From assembly GCA_002633025.1 (NCBI GenBank), contig NMRB01000806.1, positions 164,715 to 228,714 of the forward strand: DNA of 64,000 bases, read 5' to 3'. The DNA is from Notospermus geniculatus. Lineage: Eukaryota; Nemertea; Pilidiophora; Heteronemertea; Lineidae. The notes beneath the pieces are model-generated. The model was not told the DNA's origin. It searched no databases and saw nothing but the letters and a program-made list of their open reading frames with translations. Positions 30,825-42,457 of the stretch are shown in pieces (positions within the stretch are counted from its first letter, which is position 1; every line of letters begins with the position of its first letter). The position numbers and the translations under genes were made by a program.

Positions 30825-31934
30825 TCAGTGACCATGATGGTCGCCCTGTAGGTATCGCAAAATAGCATACACACTAAAACCCAAAATGAGGCAAAGAACG
30901 CCGACAAGATTAGCACTTGATCCGCTGTCAAATCTCAATATCTCGAAGAATGTCACAAACATGAAACTCCCGGTCGCCAACGCAGTTAGAATGCTCTCCG
31001 TTAACTTCAATGCACTAGAATGGGAATAGTCGACCAGAAGAGTAGCTAGTACTCCCCCGAGTGGTGCCATGAGACAGAACACGAATATCAGTCCGAAGTA
31101 ATGCTTAAGAGACAATCTTTGTTTTTCCTTAAGTAGACGGGAACCCAGGCTGAAAGCGACAAGGCATTTGTGGAAAATTACAGCAATGAACAGTTCCCAA
31201 AGTCCACTTTGTTTTTCCTGGAATCCTATTACCATTCCTTCGAAAACGGAATGAAGGGACAATGCAATCAAAAGAGCATAGGTCCTGAGGAGTGAATTCT
31301 GCTTCTGGCCTGACGTCCCGTTTTTGTCATGACTGTGCAAGCCCAACGTCTCGTTAGCTGACAATTCTTGAACTGGTATGGTCTCATATGAACTGAGAAG
31401 TTTTTTGTTTTCGTCGTCCGATATGCAGGGTGTTTTTTCATTATCGATGTCCGAGGTAATTTCAGTATTTGTTTCTTGCTCATCCCGTGTCGCAATCTGA
31501 TGCCCATGGTTACAATACATGACGATTTGCTCCAAAACAACGAAGGCAACAAGTCCAAGAGCAACAAAGAATGTTCCGAAAGGGTAGTGCGTGTCGACTC
31601 CCACTGCGTCGAACTCTTCCTCCACCTTCACCTGTACCTCTGGAATCATATGTAGCAATATGAGACTGAGGAATATTCCCCCTGCGACAATATTAAGATA
31701 GTTTAAAATCTTCTCCGCCATTTCCATGCCGCCCCCTCCTGCACAGCACTTCAGATTCACGATTGTCTGTATAAGCCAAGGGAGAAGAGCAAAGACGAAT
31801 GGCACCACAGCTATCAGAATCAAAACAGCTACTAGTTCTCCAACGAACGACGACATTTTAATGACGAATGGCTTGTGTACGTTGCTTGAAATAATGTTAT
31901 GTTGAATATGCAAAGCGTAAATGCTGCTAGCCAC
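30825..31934 (-). CDS. ZIP-family (SLC39A1/2/3-like) zinc/iron transporter, intronless
   Basis: The 369-residue frame has the ZIP layout of eight membrane helices. Helix 1 begins near residue 30 (VGELVAVLILIAVVPF), helix 2 holds GGIFLSLILLHMIPE, and helix 3 (FFVALGLVAFVVLEQ) is followed by a long hydrophilic loop containing CNHGHQ. Helix 4 has LSLHSVFEGMVIGFQ and helix 5 has FHKCLVAFSLGSRLL, the metal-binding His and Glu signatures of the family. The protein ends in GDHHGH. It should move divalent zinc, perhaps iron, into the cytosol across the plasma or an endomembrane. The first Met gives a 26-residue extension. The second Met (MSSFVGELVAV, at 31856) fits the usual short ZIP N-terminus and has A at -3, so it may be the true start. 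No intron interrupts the frame, unlike most ZIP genes, so an origin by retroposition is possible. The frame is intact and looks functional. Confidence 0.93.
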   Translation of the reverse strand: MASSIYALHIQHNIISSNVHKPFVIKMSSFVGELVAVLILIAVVPFVFALLPWLIQTIVNLKCCAGGGGMEMAEKILNYLNIVAGGIFLSLILLHMIPEVQVKVEEEFDAVGVDTHYPFGTFFVALGLVAFVVLEQIVMYCNHGHQIATRDEQETNTEITSDIDNEKTPCISDDENKKLLSSYETIPVQELSANETLGLHSHDKNGTSGQKQNSLLRTYALLIALSLHSVFEGMVIGFQEKQSGLWELFIAVIFHKCLVAFSLGSRLLKEKQRLSLKHYFGLIFVFCLMAPLGGVLATLLVDYSHSSALKLTESILTALATGSFMFVTFFEILRFDSGSSANLVGVLCLILGFSVYAILRYLQGDHHGH

Positions 31935-33408
31935 GTTTTAGGCAGGAAAGTTTGTTTTGTCTTGTGAAATAAAGTATATTAGGGTGCATAATGTAAGGTA
32001 GACCAACTCTTCTTCTGCTGCAAATGATAAACTCAAAAAATCCTTTTGTCAACCTCCATGATATTGTTTAGAAGAGCTACTTTGTTCTGTTACAAATCCT
32101 ATACTCTATTCCTCCAACATATTCCAAAATTGGTTGAGCAGTAGTGTTCTGTTTGTATCCCTAATCCCTCTATCAACCTCCTTTGTTCAGTGAAGCAAAC
32201 TTTGTTCTGTTGTATTTGCTGAATTGTAATCCCTCTATATCAACTAATGTGTGTTTATTTAGTAGAGTCGCAATGCTGTGCTAAACTGTAACCCTTCCGT
32301 AATTCCTCTCTCAAGTAAAACAACCAGTGACCCTCATTCTGACCTGTTTGCAGTCATGGCAGTACATGTGTACAGTACACGTAGACCAGCCACGGTCCTG
32401 TTAAATTTGCTAACCTTTTAGATTCCTCTTCGAGACGGTTGCTAGTATGAATGGATTCAGAGAATGTCATCATAACGAGAATTCACCAAGAGAATGCTCT
32501 CTTATGTTGAAGTTCACATAGACGAACAGACAAGTTCTCGAAGTGGTAGACAGGCACGCCTCCGTCTTTTCGTAATCCTGTGACCCCGCCTAAGACCTCT
32601 TTTCCTGCAATCGTTTTTTGATGTCCTTATGGTTATGAGAATAACGACCTGTGCACACAGTACATGATGATGAAGTCAGTTCAACTCCGGATCCCTTAGT
32701 AGGATTACATAGCGGCTGTATAATTATGGTACTCCCTCTCCATAGCTTTCAATCATGTGACGTGTGGCACCGAAACTACCTACCTTCCCAGATCTACGTG
32801 TAGGTATAGCAAGCTATTGATTCACATTTTGACACAATAACGGTCTTATCATTCAGAAAAGTTATCTTGTACTGCACTTTGATCAAATGTGACGATAAGT
32901 CAAGCTTATCCCGACCTCAATCGACATGTGATTCACGTACATGTACAAACACATGAAAGTGAAATAGGACAAAGTTGGATGCATGAATTAATCTAAACAG
33001 CTGCGTTTGCTTATGAATTAATCACATTGGACTTCCTGCATGTAGAAGCCATGCTGCAGTCGAAATATTTATAATTCAGTTTTTTATTGTCTGTGATGAG
33101 TACGGTTGAATTGAATGACTGCTTGCAGGTGCGCAACCAGACAGGCCGGGCAATGAACAGCACACATCTTGAAGTTAAGTGTTCAACATGTTCAATGTGA
33201 GGCAGATATAAAAGTGCAAGACGTGTACCAAACTGTTTGTTCACGGCGATCACTTCCAGAACATTGTGACGAGTAGAGCAAACATTCAGTGGAACTTGGT
33301 GACATGTAGAGGCCTGTCGAGTACGGTACCAGATGAAAATATTGCAAACAAGGGAAGTTGTACACCACAGCTAAGACACTGCGTGGGTATCCTTTTTAAA
33401 TCATTTGC
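31935..33408. other. Upstream of the ZIP gene, no gene recognised
   Basis: AT-rich sequence with repeated tttgttctgtt words (32085-32215). A 25-base segment around 33335 (gatgaaaatattgcaaacaa then gggaag) recurs at about 34659. No coding motif or repeat termini were found. Confidence 0.4.
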
Positions 33409-33468
33409 CTGGGCCCGTATGCATAAAGGTGGAATAAGCCTATTCCACTTTTATGCATACGGGCCCTG
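33409..33468. mobile_element. 60-bp near-perfect hairpin
   Basis: cctgggcccgtatgcataaa and tttatgcatacgggccctgg are almost exact inverse copies with a gcc loop between aataa and tatt. The termini resemble the gggcccatattcataaa element at 38858-38981. Confidence 0.7.
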
Positions 33469-33808
33469 GTGAGTAAGAGTAAAAAAAAATAATAATTTTA
33501 CTGCATCATGAAACAAAACAAAGCTTTTGGACACAGCCAATTGGGAGTGTCAACGTCGACTTGTCTATTCTCTTGTTATGAAAATAGCCTGTGCTCCACA
33601 CTTGTCACCAAATTTGTTGTTACTTGATTGTTAAGTTACCACGGCACCATCTCTTTTGTTGATCTTCACCACACTGCGAGTTTTTATATCGACACCACCA
33701 CCCACCATACGCGCTCAAACTAAAAAGAAGCGGCTTACAGTCCCTAAGGGCTATAATAGTCGAAACCGATGATGCAAACTGCGCACAGCGCCACCTCCAG
33801 TCTTCGAC

Positions 33809-34124
33809 CTATAGTACGTTTAAGTCATCTGGAGCTCGATGGGCGTATGTCAATCAAACCCTTAGTAACCAGACCACAATGAACTTAGGGTTTACTCTAA
33901 ACGGTCCAACGCACATTGTTTTCTAACCAGCTGAACCTTGGTTTGAAATTGAACATACAACTAGACCTTGATTGAAATTGAACACAGGCACAGGCATCGG
34001 ATTGGCTGGAAGTGTCCTGTCAATAAAACGCATGTCAATAGCCAGACTTCACCAACAATACCAAGGTCTGCCTGACAACCGAAGGTCCGCCCATCGAGCT
34101 CCAGATGACTCAAACGTACTATAG
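33809..34124. mobile_element. MITE, 316 bp, ends ctatagtacgtt
   Basis: ctatagtacgtttaagtcat then ctggagctcgatgggcg at the left is repeated inverted at the right (ending caaacgtactatag), with 36 of 37 bases matching. The interior has no open frame. Confidence 0.72.
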
Positions 34125-35272
34125 TGACACTGCCATCAGGTCCCTACTTTCTCGGCGGAGGATCGTAGTTCCAATACATGCCAAGTGGAATTGAAGAATT
34201 TCATGGGCACGTACACGAAACGTTTTTTCGTCGACCTAATTATCTGATAGGTCAACAGAAGCACGTGACAGCTGATAAGCACATGGTCTTGTTTACATTC
34301 TGTCACTTGACCCCTCGTGACCACTCAATGCAGTGTCCTGATTGGTGGAGCTAACCAAGAACCTGTTGAGTAATTTGGTTTTATCCTTCCGATGTAGTTC
34401 CCTACGTTTTGACAACTGCAACCTCAAAATACCCTTTTTTGGCCGTTTTTGAGAGCTTTATTGGTAGATATTTTATTATTGTTTCCAAAAAGGCCTAAAT
34501 TTGGGCAGAAAAAGGCCTAAATTTATTCACTGCACTTTTGTGCAGGCGCATCACAGCAGTTGAAGGCTAAGGCATTATCCGGGTTTACCCATAATGCCTT
34601 GCGAAGGTACAAAATGTAATTGCCGATGATGATGATGATGATGATGTATTGATGTTGATGAAAATATTGCAAACAAGGGAAGTTGTTCCGCGGTGTTTCA
34701 CCCGAATTTGAAGGGCAATGTTAGGTCGGGAAAACCGAAAACGGACTCCGAGGAAATTCACTGAAAAATCCTTCGAAATGAGCCCGTGCAAATGCATGGT
34801 GCGATCATTTTATGAACGGCCGGGATTATTATACTGTTGATGGCATGCTGTGCGATGCACATGTTCATAAACTGGATCTAAAGCCCAACAGGTGCGGAAT
34901 TATTCTTTCTATACAGTCGTCATAACAGAGTTTGGAAAGAATTAACAAACAATACAAAATTGACAATTGTGACAACTGTTTGTTTTGCCCAATGAAAATC
35001 AATTCTGGTGCACCACTTTACTTTTTACCCTGGGGCAGAATAATCTAAAGAAAAGAATGAAACGTCTCTGGGTGGTAACAGTGGGTCATCTAGGATCATT
35101 TAATGGCTAGCTCCATCTGTGTAAGCGGAAGTTAATTAAGAATACTGTTAATTACATGTAAGGGATCCCACTGATGAGACTATTGATCATCCCAGCTGCG
35201 TAGACAACATACTGACTGTGAAAGTTTGGGAAAAGGTAATTACACCAAGGGTATGCGAACAGTGAAATCCAT
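34125..35272. other. No gene recognised; GAT microsatellite
   Basis: A (GAT)n tract with variants lies at about 34626-34662. A short segment after it repeats sequence near 33335. No coding motif is seen. Confidence 0.45.
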
Positions 35273-35655
35273 ATTTTGGTTCCCGAAGGCACCGCTAGGG
35301 TTAGAAGGCTTCGGCTCTGGCTGCCATTTTATTGCTGACGTCACTGTAGGAGTCCTTTTTTCCGTAAAATTTCATTCTACCCCCGCCGGTATAAAAAACG
35401 GCGATGACTTTGAGAGTGTTACAGATCTGCAACACATACAAACATTCTCATCGAGAAAGTTCCTAGGTGTTGCTATTCCGCGCGATTCAGAATGTTCTAA
35501 TACATTTAGCACCCACGTGGCTGCGGGTACCCCATTCTAAAAATAACGCGTGATGTCAACATAATGATCTATAAATAGATCCGTGACAAATTTTTGTGCA
35601 AAGATGGCAGCCAGAGCCGAAGCCTTCTAGCCCTAGTGGCTTAGGGAACCAAAAT
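35273..35655. mobile_element. Inverted-repeat element with ggttccc ends
   Basis: attttggttcccgaaggcac and gaaggcttcggctctggctg at the left pair with cagccagagccgaagccttc and ggcttagggaaccaaaat at the right. Similar single ends occur near 26310 and 54652. The interior has no open frame. Confidence 0.68.
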
Positions 35656-35972
35656 GAGCAAAATCCTTAGTCAAGTTTTTACAGTACGGTATCCTACAAT
35701 GCATCACACCTGTCACACTGCTCATGCGCAGAATTTCCTTTTGGAATCCCGCTGAAAGTGACAGAAAACTCGAGCGCACACAACAGCCGATTGATATGTG
35801 GCGATCTAGATCGCTTGCGATGCTTCGGTTGCTGCTGGTCCAAACAGCTATTTATTAGGTTGTTCTCCATGAACATGATGAAACCGCGTCCGGAACTACA
35901 GTGGAGTGTTACATTATTGTGTCTGATCTGGTCCATCCACCTTAAAACCCAAGACTTAGTCGTATTTTTTTT

Positions 35973-36280
35973 CATCCTTCTATCTTCTTTAGGTACGAAG
36001 ATATGGGCGAAAATAGGTGAACAATGGCGGCCATCTTGGAATTCAATATGGCGGCCAACCGATGAAAATTCCAATGGCACCATCTGATTGGTCGACCCCG
36101 AAAACCTAGGGATAGGCATTGGAATCATCCTTCTATCTTCTTTAGGTACGAAGATATGGGCGAAAATAGGTGAACAATGGCGGCCATCTTGGAATTCAAT
36201 ATGGCGGCCAACCGATGAAAATTTCAATGGCACCATCTGATTGGTCGACCCCAAAAACCTAGGGATAGACGTTAGAATTA
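35973..36280. repeat. 153-bp tandem duplication
   Basis: A unit beginning catccttctatcttctttag at 35973 is repeated at 36126 with very few differences. A third, degenerate unit follows to about 36372. Each unit contains caatggcggccatcttgg and aatatggcggccaacc. An open frame of 255 codons crosses the repeats on the minus strand, but it is a by-product of the repeat. Confidence 0.8.
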
Positions 36281-36574
36281 AGTCACTATCATCAATAATT
36301 TCGGGGGTATGGCCCAAAATATGGAGATTTTGGCAGCCATTTTGAAATCCAATATGGCGGCACTTCCGGTGACGTGAAAATTTGGGAACATGCCTTTCCT
36401 GACACTTTGGGTGGTCAACATTATCTCCTGAAAATTTCAAAGAATGTGTATGATTTTGCATATAAAACTCATTTTGTAGACATAAGGTGACGGACTATAT
36501 AGGCTTACCTATGCGTGGTGCAAACTGATGCCTTTGGGGCATGATTTAGCCATAGAATCGTGTATGGGAAGACG

Positions 36575-36905
36575 TAGTCTCGTGCCACCAGACTCTTTGC
36601 TATTTCCAATAAATTTCCAATTTTAGAGTCTGGTCCAGATGGTTGCTTTGACTTGTAAAACCAACATGGCGGACAAGGTACCGACGATGACGTAGAACTC
36701 AACTTTCTCCTAATCACGTGATCGGTCACATCATTCCTCCTGCAGCCTACGTCACCAACTTTTGAGACACATGATGCATTGGTAGTGACTAGCCAATCAG
36801 CGAAGCTCCCCTTATTTTGAATTTTCGGAATAAGCAATTACAATGAAAATTGCGTTCCGTGCCAGACCGTCGGAGTATGACCGAGGGGCTGGTTGCGCGA
36901 GACTA
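36575..36905. mobile_element. MITE copy 1, TIR tagtctcg
   Basis: tagtctcgtgccacc at the left and the inverted ggttgcgcgagacta at the right bound 331 bp. Most of the interior is shared with the copy at 36983-37516. There is no open frame. Confidence 0.72.
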
Positions 36906-36982
36906 GGGAAGACGAGATGTCTGATAAACTTAGTGTGCCAGAATGGCCTGCACTGAAGGGGTCAAGAGTTTACGGTAGGCTT

Positions 36983-37516
36983 TAGTCTCGTGCCACCAGA
37001 CTCTTGCAACTTCCAATAAATTTCCAATTTTAGAGTCTGGTCCAGATGGTTACTTTGACTTGTAAAACCATCATGGCGGACAGTCTACCGCCGATGACGT
37101 AGAACACAATGCACAATCAATGCAAAAAGCATGCCGCTTGCGAGTATTTTGTAGCCCTTGCTGTTAGCCCTACCGCACTTTTTATACCACAATTTCGTCC
37201 CCAATCGAACAAATATATACCTACCTGTCTGAATTCCAATGAAAGACACTATAAATTGACTTGACAACACAAATTGAGGCGATTCACCTTGCTAATTTTC
37301 ACGCTTCGAGTTCTCGGGGCGCAGCCATTATTCCTCCTGCAGCCTACGTCACCAACTTTTGAGATCCATGACGCATTGGTAGTGACTAGCCAATCAGCGA
37401 AGCTCCCCTTATTTTGTATTTTCGGAATAAGAAAATTCAATGGAAATTTCGTTCCGTGCCAGACCCTCGGTCTGGCGACCTCGGAGTATGACCGAGGGGC
37501 TGGTTGCGCGAGACTA
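36983..37516. mobile_element. MITE copy 2, enlarged by internal sequence
   Basis: Same ends as copy 1, 77 bp away and in the same orientation. About 200 bp (roughly 37110-37325) are present here but not in copy 1, replacing the segment around the cgtagaac...ttcctcctgcag junction. This is either an insertion in copy 2 or a deletion in copy 1. Confidence 0.68.
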
Positions 37517-37586
37517 GGTAGGCCTACAAACGTTTCACTATACTGTGTTCTACTTTTACTATTTCTTGAATAAAATATTTTGCATA

Positions 37587-37745
37587 TAGTCCGGACGCAA
37601 AACCCTGATTTTCGGCTTAGGTGTTTCTTCTTGAATAACAGCATTTTTTTCCCGGTTTTCATATATTTGGAGGGTGTGGGATCGGAATCCGTCGAGTGCC
37701 ACTTTGGCACCCTTGAGCGTTTTGAGAAATTCGCGTTTCCATGGC
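37587..37745. repeat. Single arm of the 50611-51363 foldback family
   Basis: tagtccggacgcaaaaccct, ttgaataacagcattttttt, tgccactttggcacccttga and gcgttttgaga appear in the same order as in the left arm at 50611-50765. No opposing arm is present here. Confidence 0.62.
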
Positions 37746-38408
37746 AACGGACAACGATTTAATTTAAGCCTGCATTCACTGACAACATAGGGATATTCCC
37801 TCTCCACCCCACTATCGACATGATCTACCTCTCACGATAAATTAATACCCTACTTCTCCACCATTACATGGACCTACAAAAGGACAAAACAACAGCACTA
37901 ACCTCTGGTTCCGATTACACTGGGTCAGCTTTGTTCAGACCTGTGTAGTTTATGTGTAACATTACCGGCCAACTTGGGATGGGGCGGTGGGGTGATGAAC
38001 ATTTGCTGTAAGGGCGTGTATACTCCACCGATTCCATCGAATTCTCTCAGGAGTGTGCGGTGACGAAGGGAGCGAGCGCTAAGAACCCCTGATGTTCTCA
38101 AGATGCCCATGTCGCAGATACATGTTAAGACGGTGATAGACTAGCGCGTACGCGGCGAGTCCTGCGGACGTTTCGCCAATCAGATCCTTCGGTATCTGTT
38201 TCGGTCCGTGTTACCGCCTGCCTGATTGGTTGAATGCTTTCCGACGCGTTGCTTACACACCAGTCTGTCACCGCCTTTAGGGTCACTAGAACAGCGTATG
38301 GAAAACACTTCAAGGTCGTGCACAGTCAACTGGTAAATATTGTGTTTTGTGGTTTAATCATTGTGTTCACTTTATGGTGTCTGCTTTTGCACAGGCCTGC
38401 AAAGCGAG
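37746..38408. other. No gene recognised
   Basis: Only short unsupported open frames. No repeat termini were identified. Confidence 0.4.
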
Positions 38409-38553
38409 CCTGGGACCTTATTCACAAAGCCCCGTAACTTTAAGGCAACGCAAATCCTCTGTCAGGCTGATAGTGAACAATAGGTTGTCCGCAAAAGCAC
38501 AACAGTTTGCGCGCTTCTGTAAGTTACGGGACCTTCGTGAATAAGGTCCCAGG
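38409..38553. mobile_element. MITE, 145 bp, cctgggaccttattcac ends
   Basis: cctgggaccttattcac at the left is exactly inverted at the right (gtgaataaggtcccagg), and ccgtaactt/aagttacgg continues the pairing. Confidence 0.72.
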
Positions 38554-38857
38554 TCGGCCGATTTCCTTGCATATGTCAGTGTTCACCACAGCGTGCCAGT
38601 GGCGCTCCGCGCATGTCAGGTCGACCTTGCGACGGCACAGAACAGGCGCAGGCTGACTTTTCCGGATCACTTTGCGCCTGAGGCACGAGTCAGAGCTTGG
38701 AACAAATCAGTCGCCGGTCTGGTATGACATGACTGCAGTTGAGTCTCAGTTACAACGATCGGGATCAGTCGCCGATCAAAACGATTACGAATCGGAAGAG
38801 TTGAACCTATTCAACTTCTGTGTCATCCCGACGGGCGTAATCCTTCGCAGGTGACCT

Positions 38858-38981
38858 GGGCCCATATTCATAAAACTACTTACATGTAAGTCTAAGTGTG
38901 ACACTTATCCTTTGTTCAACACAAAAGATAAGTATCACACTTTGACTTAAGTAGGGGGCCTATGTTTATGAATATGGACCC
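38858..38981. mobile_element. MITE, 124 bp, gggcccatattcataaa ends
   Basis: gggcccatattcataaa and the inverted tttatgaatatggaccc bound arms that include ctacttacatgtaagtc/gacttaagtag and gtgtgacactta with its inverse. Confidence 0.7.
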
Positions 38982-40086
38982 TGAACACGATTTCCTGCGC
39001 GCTGATGCTGCTTGTTCCACGATGATCATACACATTTTCGTTTTTGTGACCTGACCATGATTGCGACACTTGATGCCGACTGTTCGTCGTAGCGCAGGCA
39101 ATCGCAGTGCCCCTTGATTTCGGGTAGGCCTATCGACTTTTGACCCTTCATTTTTTTTTACATCGTTTAGTACTGTATGAGTGCAGGATTTACAGGACAT
39201 ACGCGGGGTGGCAGTAACTCCACTCTGAAGTTGGTATCTATGGTAAATTTTCTAGCTCCCCGATGCATATTTCTGGCAAGAAAATCACTTAAATTGGAGG
39301 GGAAAACGCCAAACCGTTCGAAAGTAACCAAATCCAGGGCTGCAGACCCGTCATGCTTGTGTTATGGTCAGTAGAAAATAGGTTATTACCAGCATGACCA
39401 GTGAGCGGTTAGCCGGCAGCAGCAGCAGCAGACGAAAGGCTGATTGAATGGCTATTAGCTGTGCCCCGTGGAGGCGCGAGGCGTCAGTTCGTCAAACTAA
39501 AGACCGGGTTTATTTATCGAGCCGCTCGATGAATAAGCACTACTTTCGGTCTTATTTGTCAAGGCCCTCGACGCAAGGGCCCAACGCGCCGCGTAGCGGC
39601 CAACAGCGAAGCTAGCCAAAGACTTGTCACGGGTCAGTCAATAGAATTGGACTCATAGGTGAAATGCGCGTAATGTTCAGATGGAATATACCGGACGGTT
39701 GGTTCACTTGAATGTAGATGGGTACATTATGTAGCGATATGCTGACACATTTCCTGGGGACTTGCTCTGTGGATGTTGTAAAATGCGATTTTTGTAAGAT
39801 TATTCTGATTTGTGACGTCATTTCTATTATCAGAAAAATATGTTGAGTAGCTGGGATATATTTATAAACATTTATTCAGCAGCCACCATCATGACATGGC
39901 CGGCTGGCGCATCGGTATAGAGCGTCCGGCTATGAATCCGGGGCGCCGGGTTTGAGCCTTGCTATAAATGATTTTTTCAGTCACGCGTCTGAACACTTTT
40001 AGTCGCAGGACGAATATCTCCCCAGCCCTTCCATTTCCCTACAAATCTGCATTTGCTAATTAATACTTATAACCACAGATCCCTGT
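38982..40086. other. No gene recognised; weak tRNA-like remnant
   Basis: At about 39898-39960 a tRNA-like order is seen: TGGCGCATCGG (one mismatch to the A box) and GGGTTTGAGCC (a poor B box), with ccgg repeats where an anticodon stem would be. The surrounding region has no coding motif. Confidence 0.3.
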
Positions 40087-40146
40087 CAGCTGTCCTACAT
40101 TCAGAGAGACTTTTCAGTAAAGTCTCTCTGAATGCAGGGGCAGCTG
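40087..40146. repeat. 60-bp hairpin
   Basis: cagctgtcctacattcagag then agacttt is followed by aaagtct and ctctgaatgcaggggcagctg in inverse order with a 5-base loop. Confidence 0.65.
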
Positions 40147-41540
40147 CCGACCATCGACATTCCCCTCCCAGTCACCAAAAATATCAACACCCAAACTAAC
40201 GTTCAACACTACTGGATGAGGAGTACGTGGATTCAGTGTTATTTATCGAGCTAGCTTGACAAGCAGGCTTCAAATTCAGCATTGTTCGTCGAGCTGGCAA
40301 TAAAGACACGCCTGCTCATGAATATGCAATGGCTTCAGCTTGTTTAGTTCGGAAGTCGGCAGTGTGGTGGTGCTTCATTGCTCGCAACATGGGGGTCTCC
40401 GAAGCCAATTTATCCTTTTTTCAACCCTTGTTTCTGTGTGATGACCCAAATCTTAGACACTGTGGTCGCATGCCTAGCTTCAGACTCTCGGTTTTCGTCA
40501 GCGTCAAGATTAATCCGCTGGGGTTTGTGGGTCAAAATCTGTTCAGGCGGGTCAACCATCCTCAAAGACAATGATGGACAAGTTTGAGGTTGGTTCAGAA
40601 ACTGTCAAGTGAGACCTGCGGTAGGCCTACTTGGGTGAAGTAGCCCGGAGCAAGACTAAGCCTGAGCTTGATGACACATGTTCTGTCAACTTGCTTCCAA
40701 AATCGCCCCAAATCATTCTGATTCCTTTGTCATCGTTCACAAGGAGCAACATTTTTGGATACTTTGGGATTTTGTCGTCGTGTATGTTATCATCACATTT
40801 TCATTGACTTTTATTTGGATTTCGAGCATCACGTGGAAGGCGTCTTGCCTCTAAAGGATGCATTTTGTGCCTGTACATTTGTGCATTGGTGTGGATTTCG
40901 CATTATTCATGTTCGTTTGTTAATCTTTTTGGATACCGGCACTCTGGATCAGAAGTTTTTAGTTCTTATTCATCAATCATCATTTCACTTGGAACCTCGA
41001 ATGGGATACAGCCTCATTCAGGTGAACTTTTCGATGATGTGATTTCGTTATTATTTGATTATTTTTTCGGATGTTTCTTGTGCGTGGTGTTGTGTGAGAG
41101 AAAACAGCGACGCGAGCGCCACCTGTTGTCTTCGTCTCGCAACGTCCCTTTCCTGCTGTATGCTGTCGTCTTGTAGATTGCTGTGGTGTGTGCACTGTCC
41201 TCTTTGTGCTTTGTGAACACAGTTTATTCTATGTACTTTCGTGTCTATGCCGTGTAACATAGACATCGCGCCACACCACATAGACTTCGTTCTACAAATA
41301 CAATGTCCTCGTTTTGCATACATTGTATACGATGTCCTTGTTTTGATGTCCTTTATTTGCGGTTATAACCGCCCATAGTTCTGCCCCCTGTGCTGGTACT
41401 TTGCCATGTTGAAGTTAGGATGAATTACGCTATAGAAGACACCGGGAGAAGACGGTGCTTCATTTCATGAGATACCGGTACTAAATAAATTTACTTGTAA
41501 GAAGTGGTCCTACACTCAACGATATCTTCAACATTGATAG
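40147..41540. other. No gene recognised
   Basis: Several overlapping short open frames, including one from an ATG at 40329, show no known motif. No convincing exon borders were found. Confidence 0.4.
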
Positions 41541-41667
41541 AATAATTATACAGGCATGCACAATACATGTGCACTCTCATTTCGAAGCTGATACAATGCA
41601 AGCTAATTGAAAATATTTCACGGTGTTTATCAACTGACAAATCAAGTCAGGCACGACTTTCAATACT
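41541..41667 (-). repeat. 3' flank of PAN exon A, shared with copy B
   Basis: gctgatacaatgcaagctaa, ttgaaaatattt and ggtgtttatcaactgacaaa then tcaagtca are matched at 60262-60332 in the same position relative to the stop codon. The homology therefore extends into the presumed 3' UTR. Confidence 0.65.
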
Positions 41668-41921
41668 TCAAGGGACAGTGACAGTCCAAAATTTGTTGTT
41701 TCCGAACATGGCGGGGTCCACTGAATGAAGATATCTGACACAGTCGAATAAGAAACATTTCGGCGACGTTTTATCGTTCATGTATATGAAGGCGCTGCAG
41801 TCCTGAAGCAGAAAACACGAATCGGAGCAACGGACTGCAGAAGCGATGGCCGGTATCGTTTGCAAGTGTTTCCCTGTAGGCGGCGCTCCTTGTGACTTAA
41901 AGTTGGCCCGGATGGATTCAT
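41668..41921 (-). CDS. PAN/Apple-like terminal exon, copy A
   Basis: The minus strand has an acceptor (ccgtcttctttag) at 41922-41923, then an open frame to TGA at 41668. The peptide DESIRANFKSQGAPPTGK... carries VRCSDSCFLLQDCSAFIY and a later CFLFDC. Spaced cysteines around an aromatic -AFIY- core, then C.LFDC, fit PAN/Apple-type modules of secreted proteins. Copy B at 60333-60577 is about 80 percent identical by eye and has the same acceptor phase and the same ending (FWTVTV). The upstream exons were not found. Function is unknown; PAN modules usually bind proteins or carbohydrates outside the cell. Confidence 0.6.
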
Positions 41922-41939
41922 CTAAAGAAGACGGATACA

Positions 41940-42035
41940 ATTATGACTGGTGAAAGATGTTAGTCTTTCAATTAAAATTGAAAGACTGAATGAAAAATTA
42001 AACTGAATTAAAATTGAAAGACTAACATAACAATG
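41940..42035. repeat. Small cluster of tgaaagact repeats
   Basis: gttagtctttcaattttaat-like and attaaaattgaaagactaac motifs appear in both orientations within about 80 bp, forming alternative hairpins in the intron upstream of PAN exon A. Nothing else is seen. Confidence 0.5.
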
Positions 42036-42258
42036 ACATCGATCGAATCAACACCGCGTTTAATGAACAATGTATTTTCAATGAACTGACTCTCAGACAT
42101 GATTTCGGCGAAATCGGATTCTTGATTTGGCCCCCTAGGGGAAGAAATGAAAATGACAGGAGGTGAAAGTCAACGAATGCACGGATCTTTGTCGAATTCA
42201 TATTATGAGTCAACAATACATACCAAGGTACAAAAGGCACAAAATTGACACACAAAAT

Positions 42259-42457
42259 GATAATAAACAAGAAGTCAATCTCCAGAATTCACGAATTTTC
42301 GACCCCAACCGGGGTCTTTTTCAAGTGGAACTTTACAATCTGAAACTCTAGAAAAGACTCTTTTCTAGAGTTTCAGATTGTAAAGTTCCACTTGAAAAAG
42401 ACCCCGGTTGGGGTCGAAAATTCGTGAATTCTGGAGATTGACTTCTTGTTTATTATC
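42259..42457. repeat. Near-perfect 199-bp palindrome with 15-bp direct flanks
   Basis: Two arms of 98 bp are exact or nearly exact inverse copies, separated by only three bases (act between tctagaaaag and cttttctaga). The arms contain ttttcgaccccaaccggggt. The direct repeat tcaacaatacatacc lies at 42210-42224 and 42456-42470. This could be a long target-site duplication or pre-existing sequence. A single diverged arm is at 15541-15660. Confidence 0.85.

Noticed and set aside
35694-36461. 255-codon open frame on the minus strand
   Set aside because: It runs through two near-identical 153-bp tandem units plus a third degenerate one; the peptide is an artefact of the repeat and has no recognisable domain.
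37249-37710. 153-codon minus-strand open frame
   Set aside because: It spans the right part of a MITE and a foldback arm, and part of it is duplicated with the neighbouring MITE copy.
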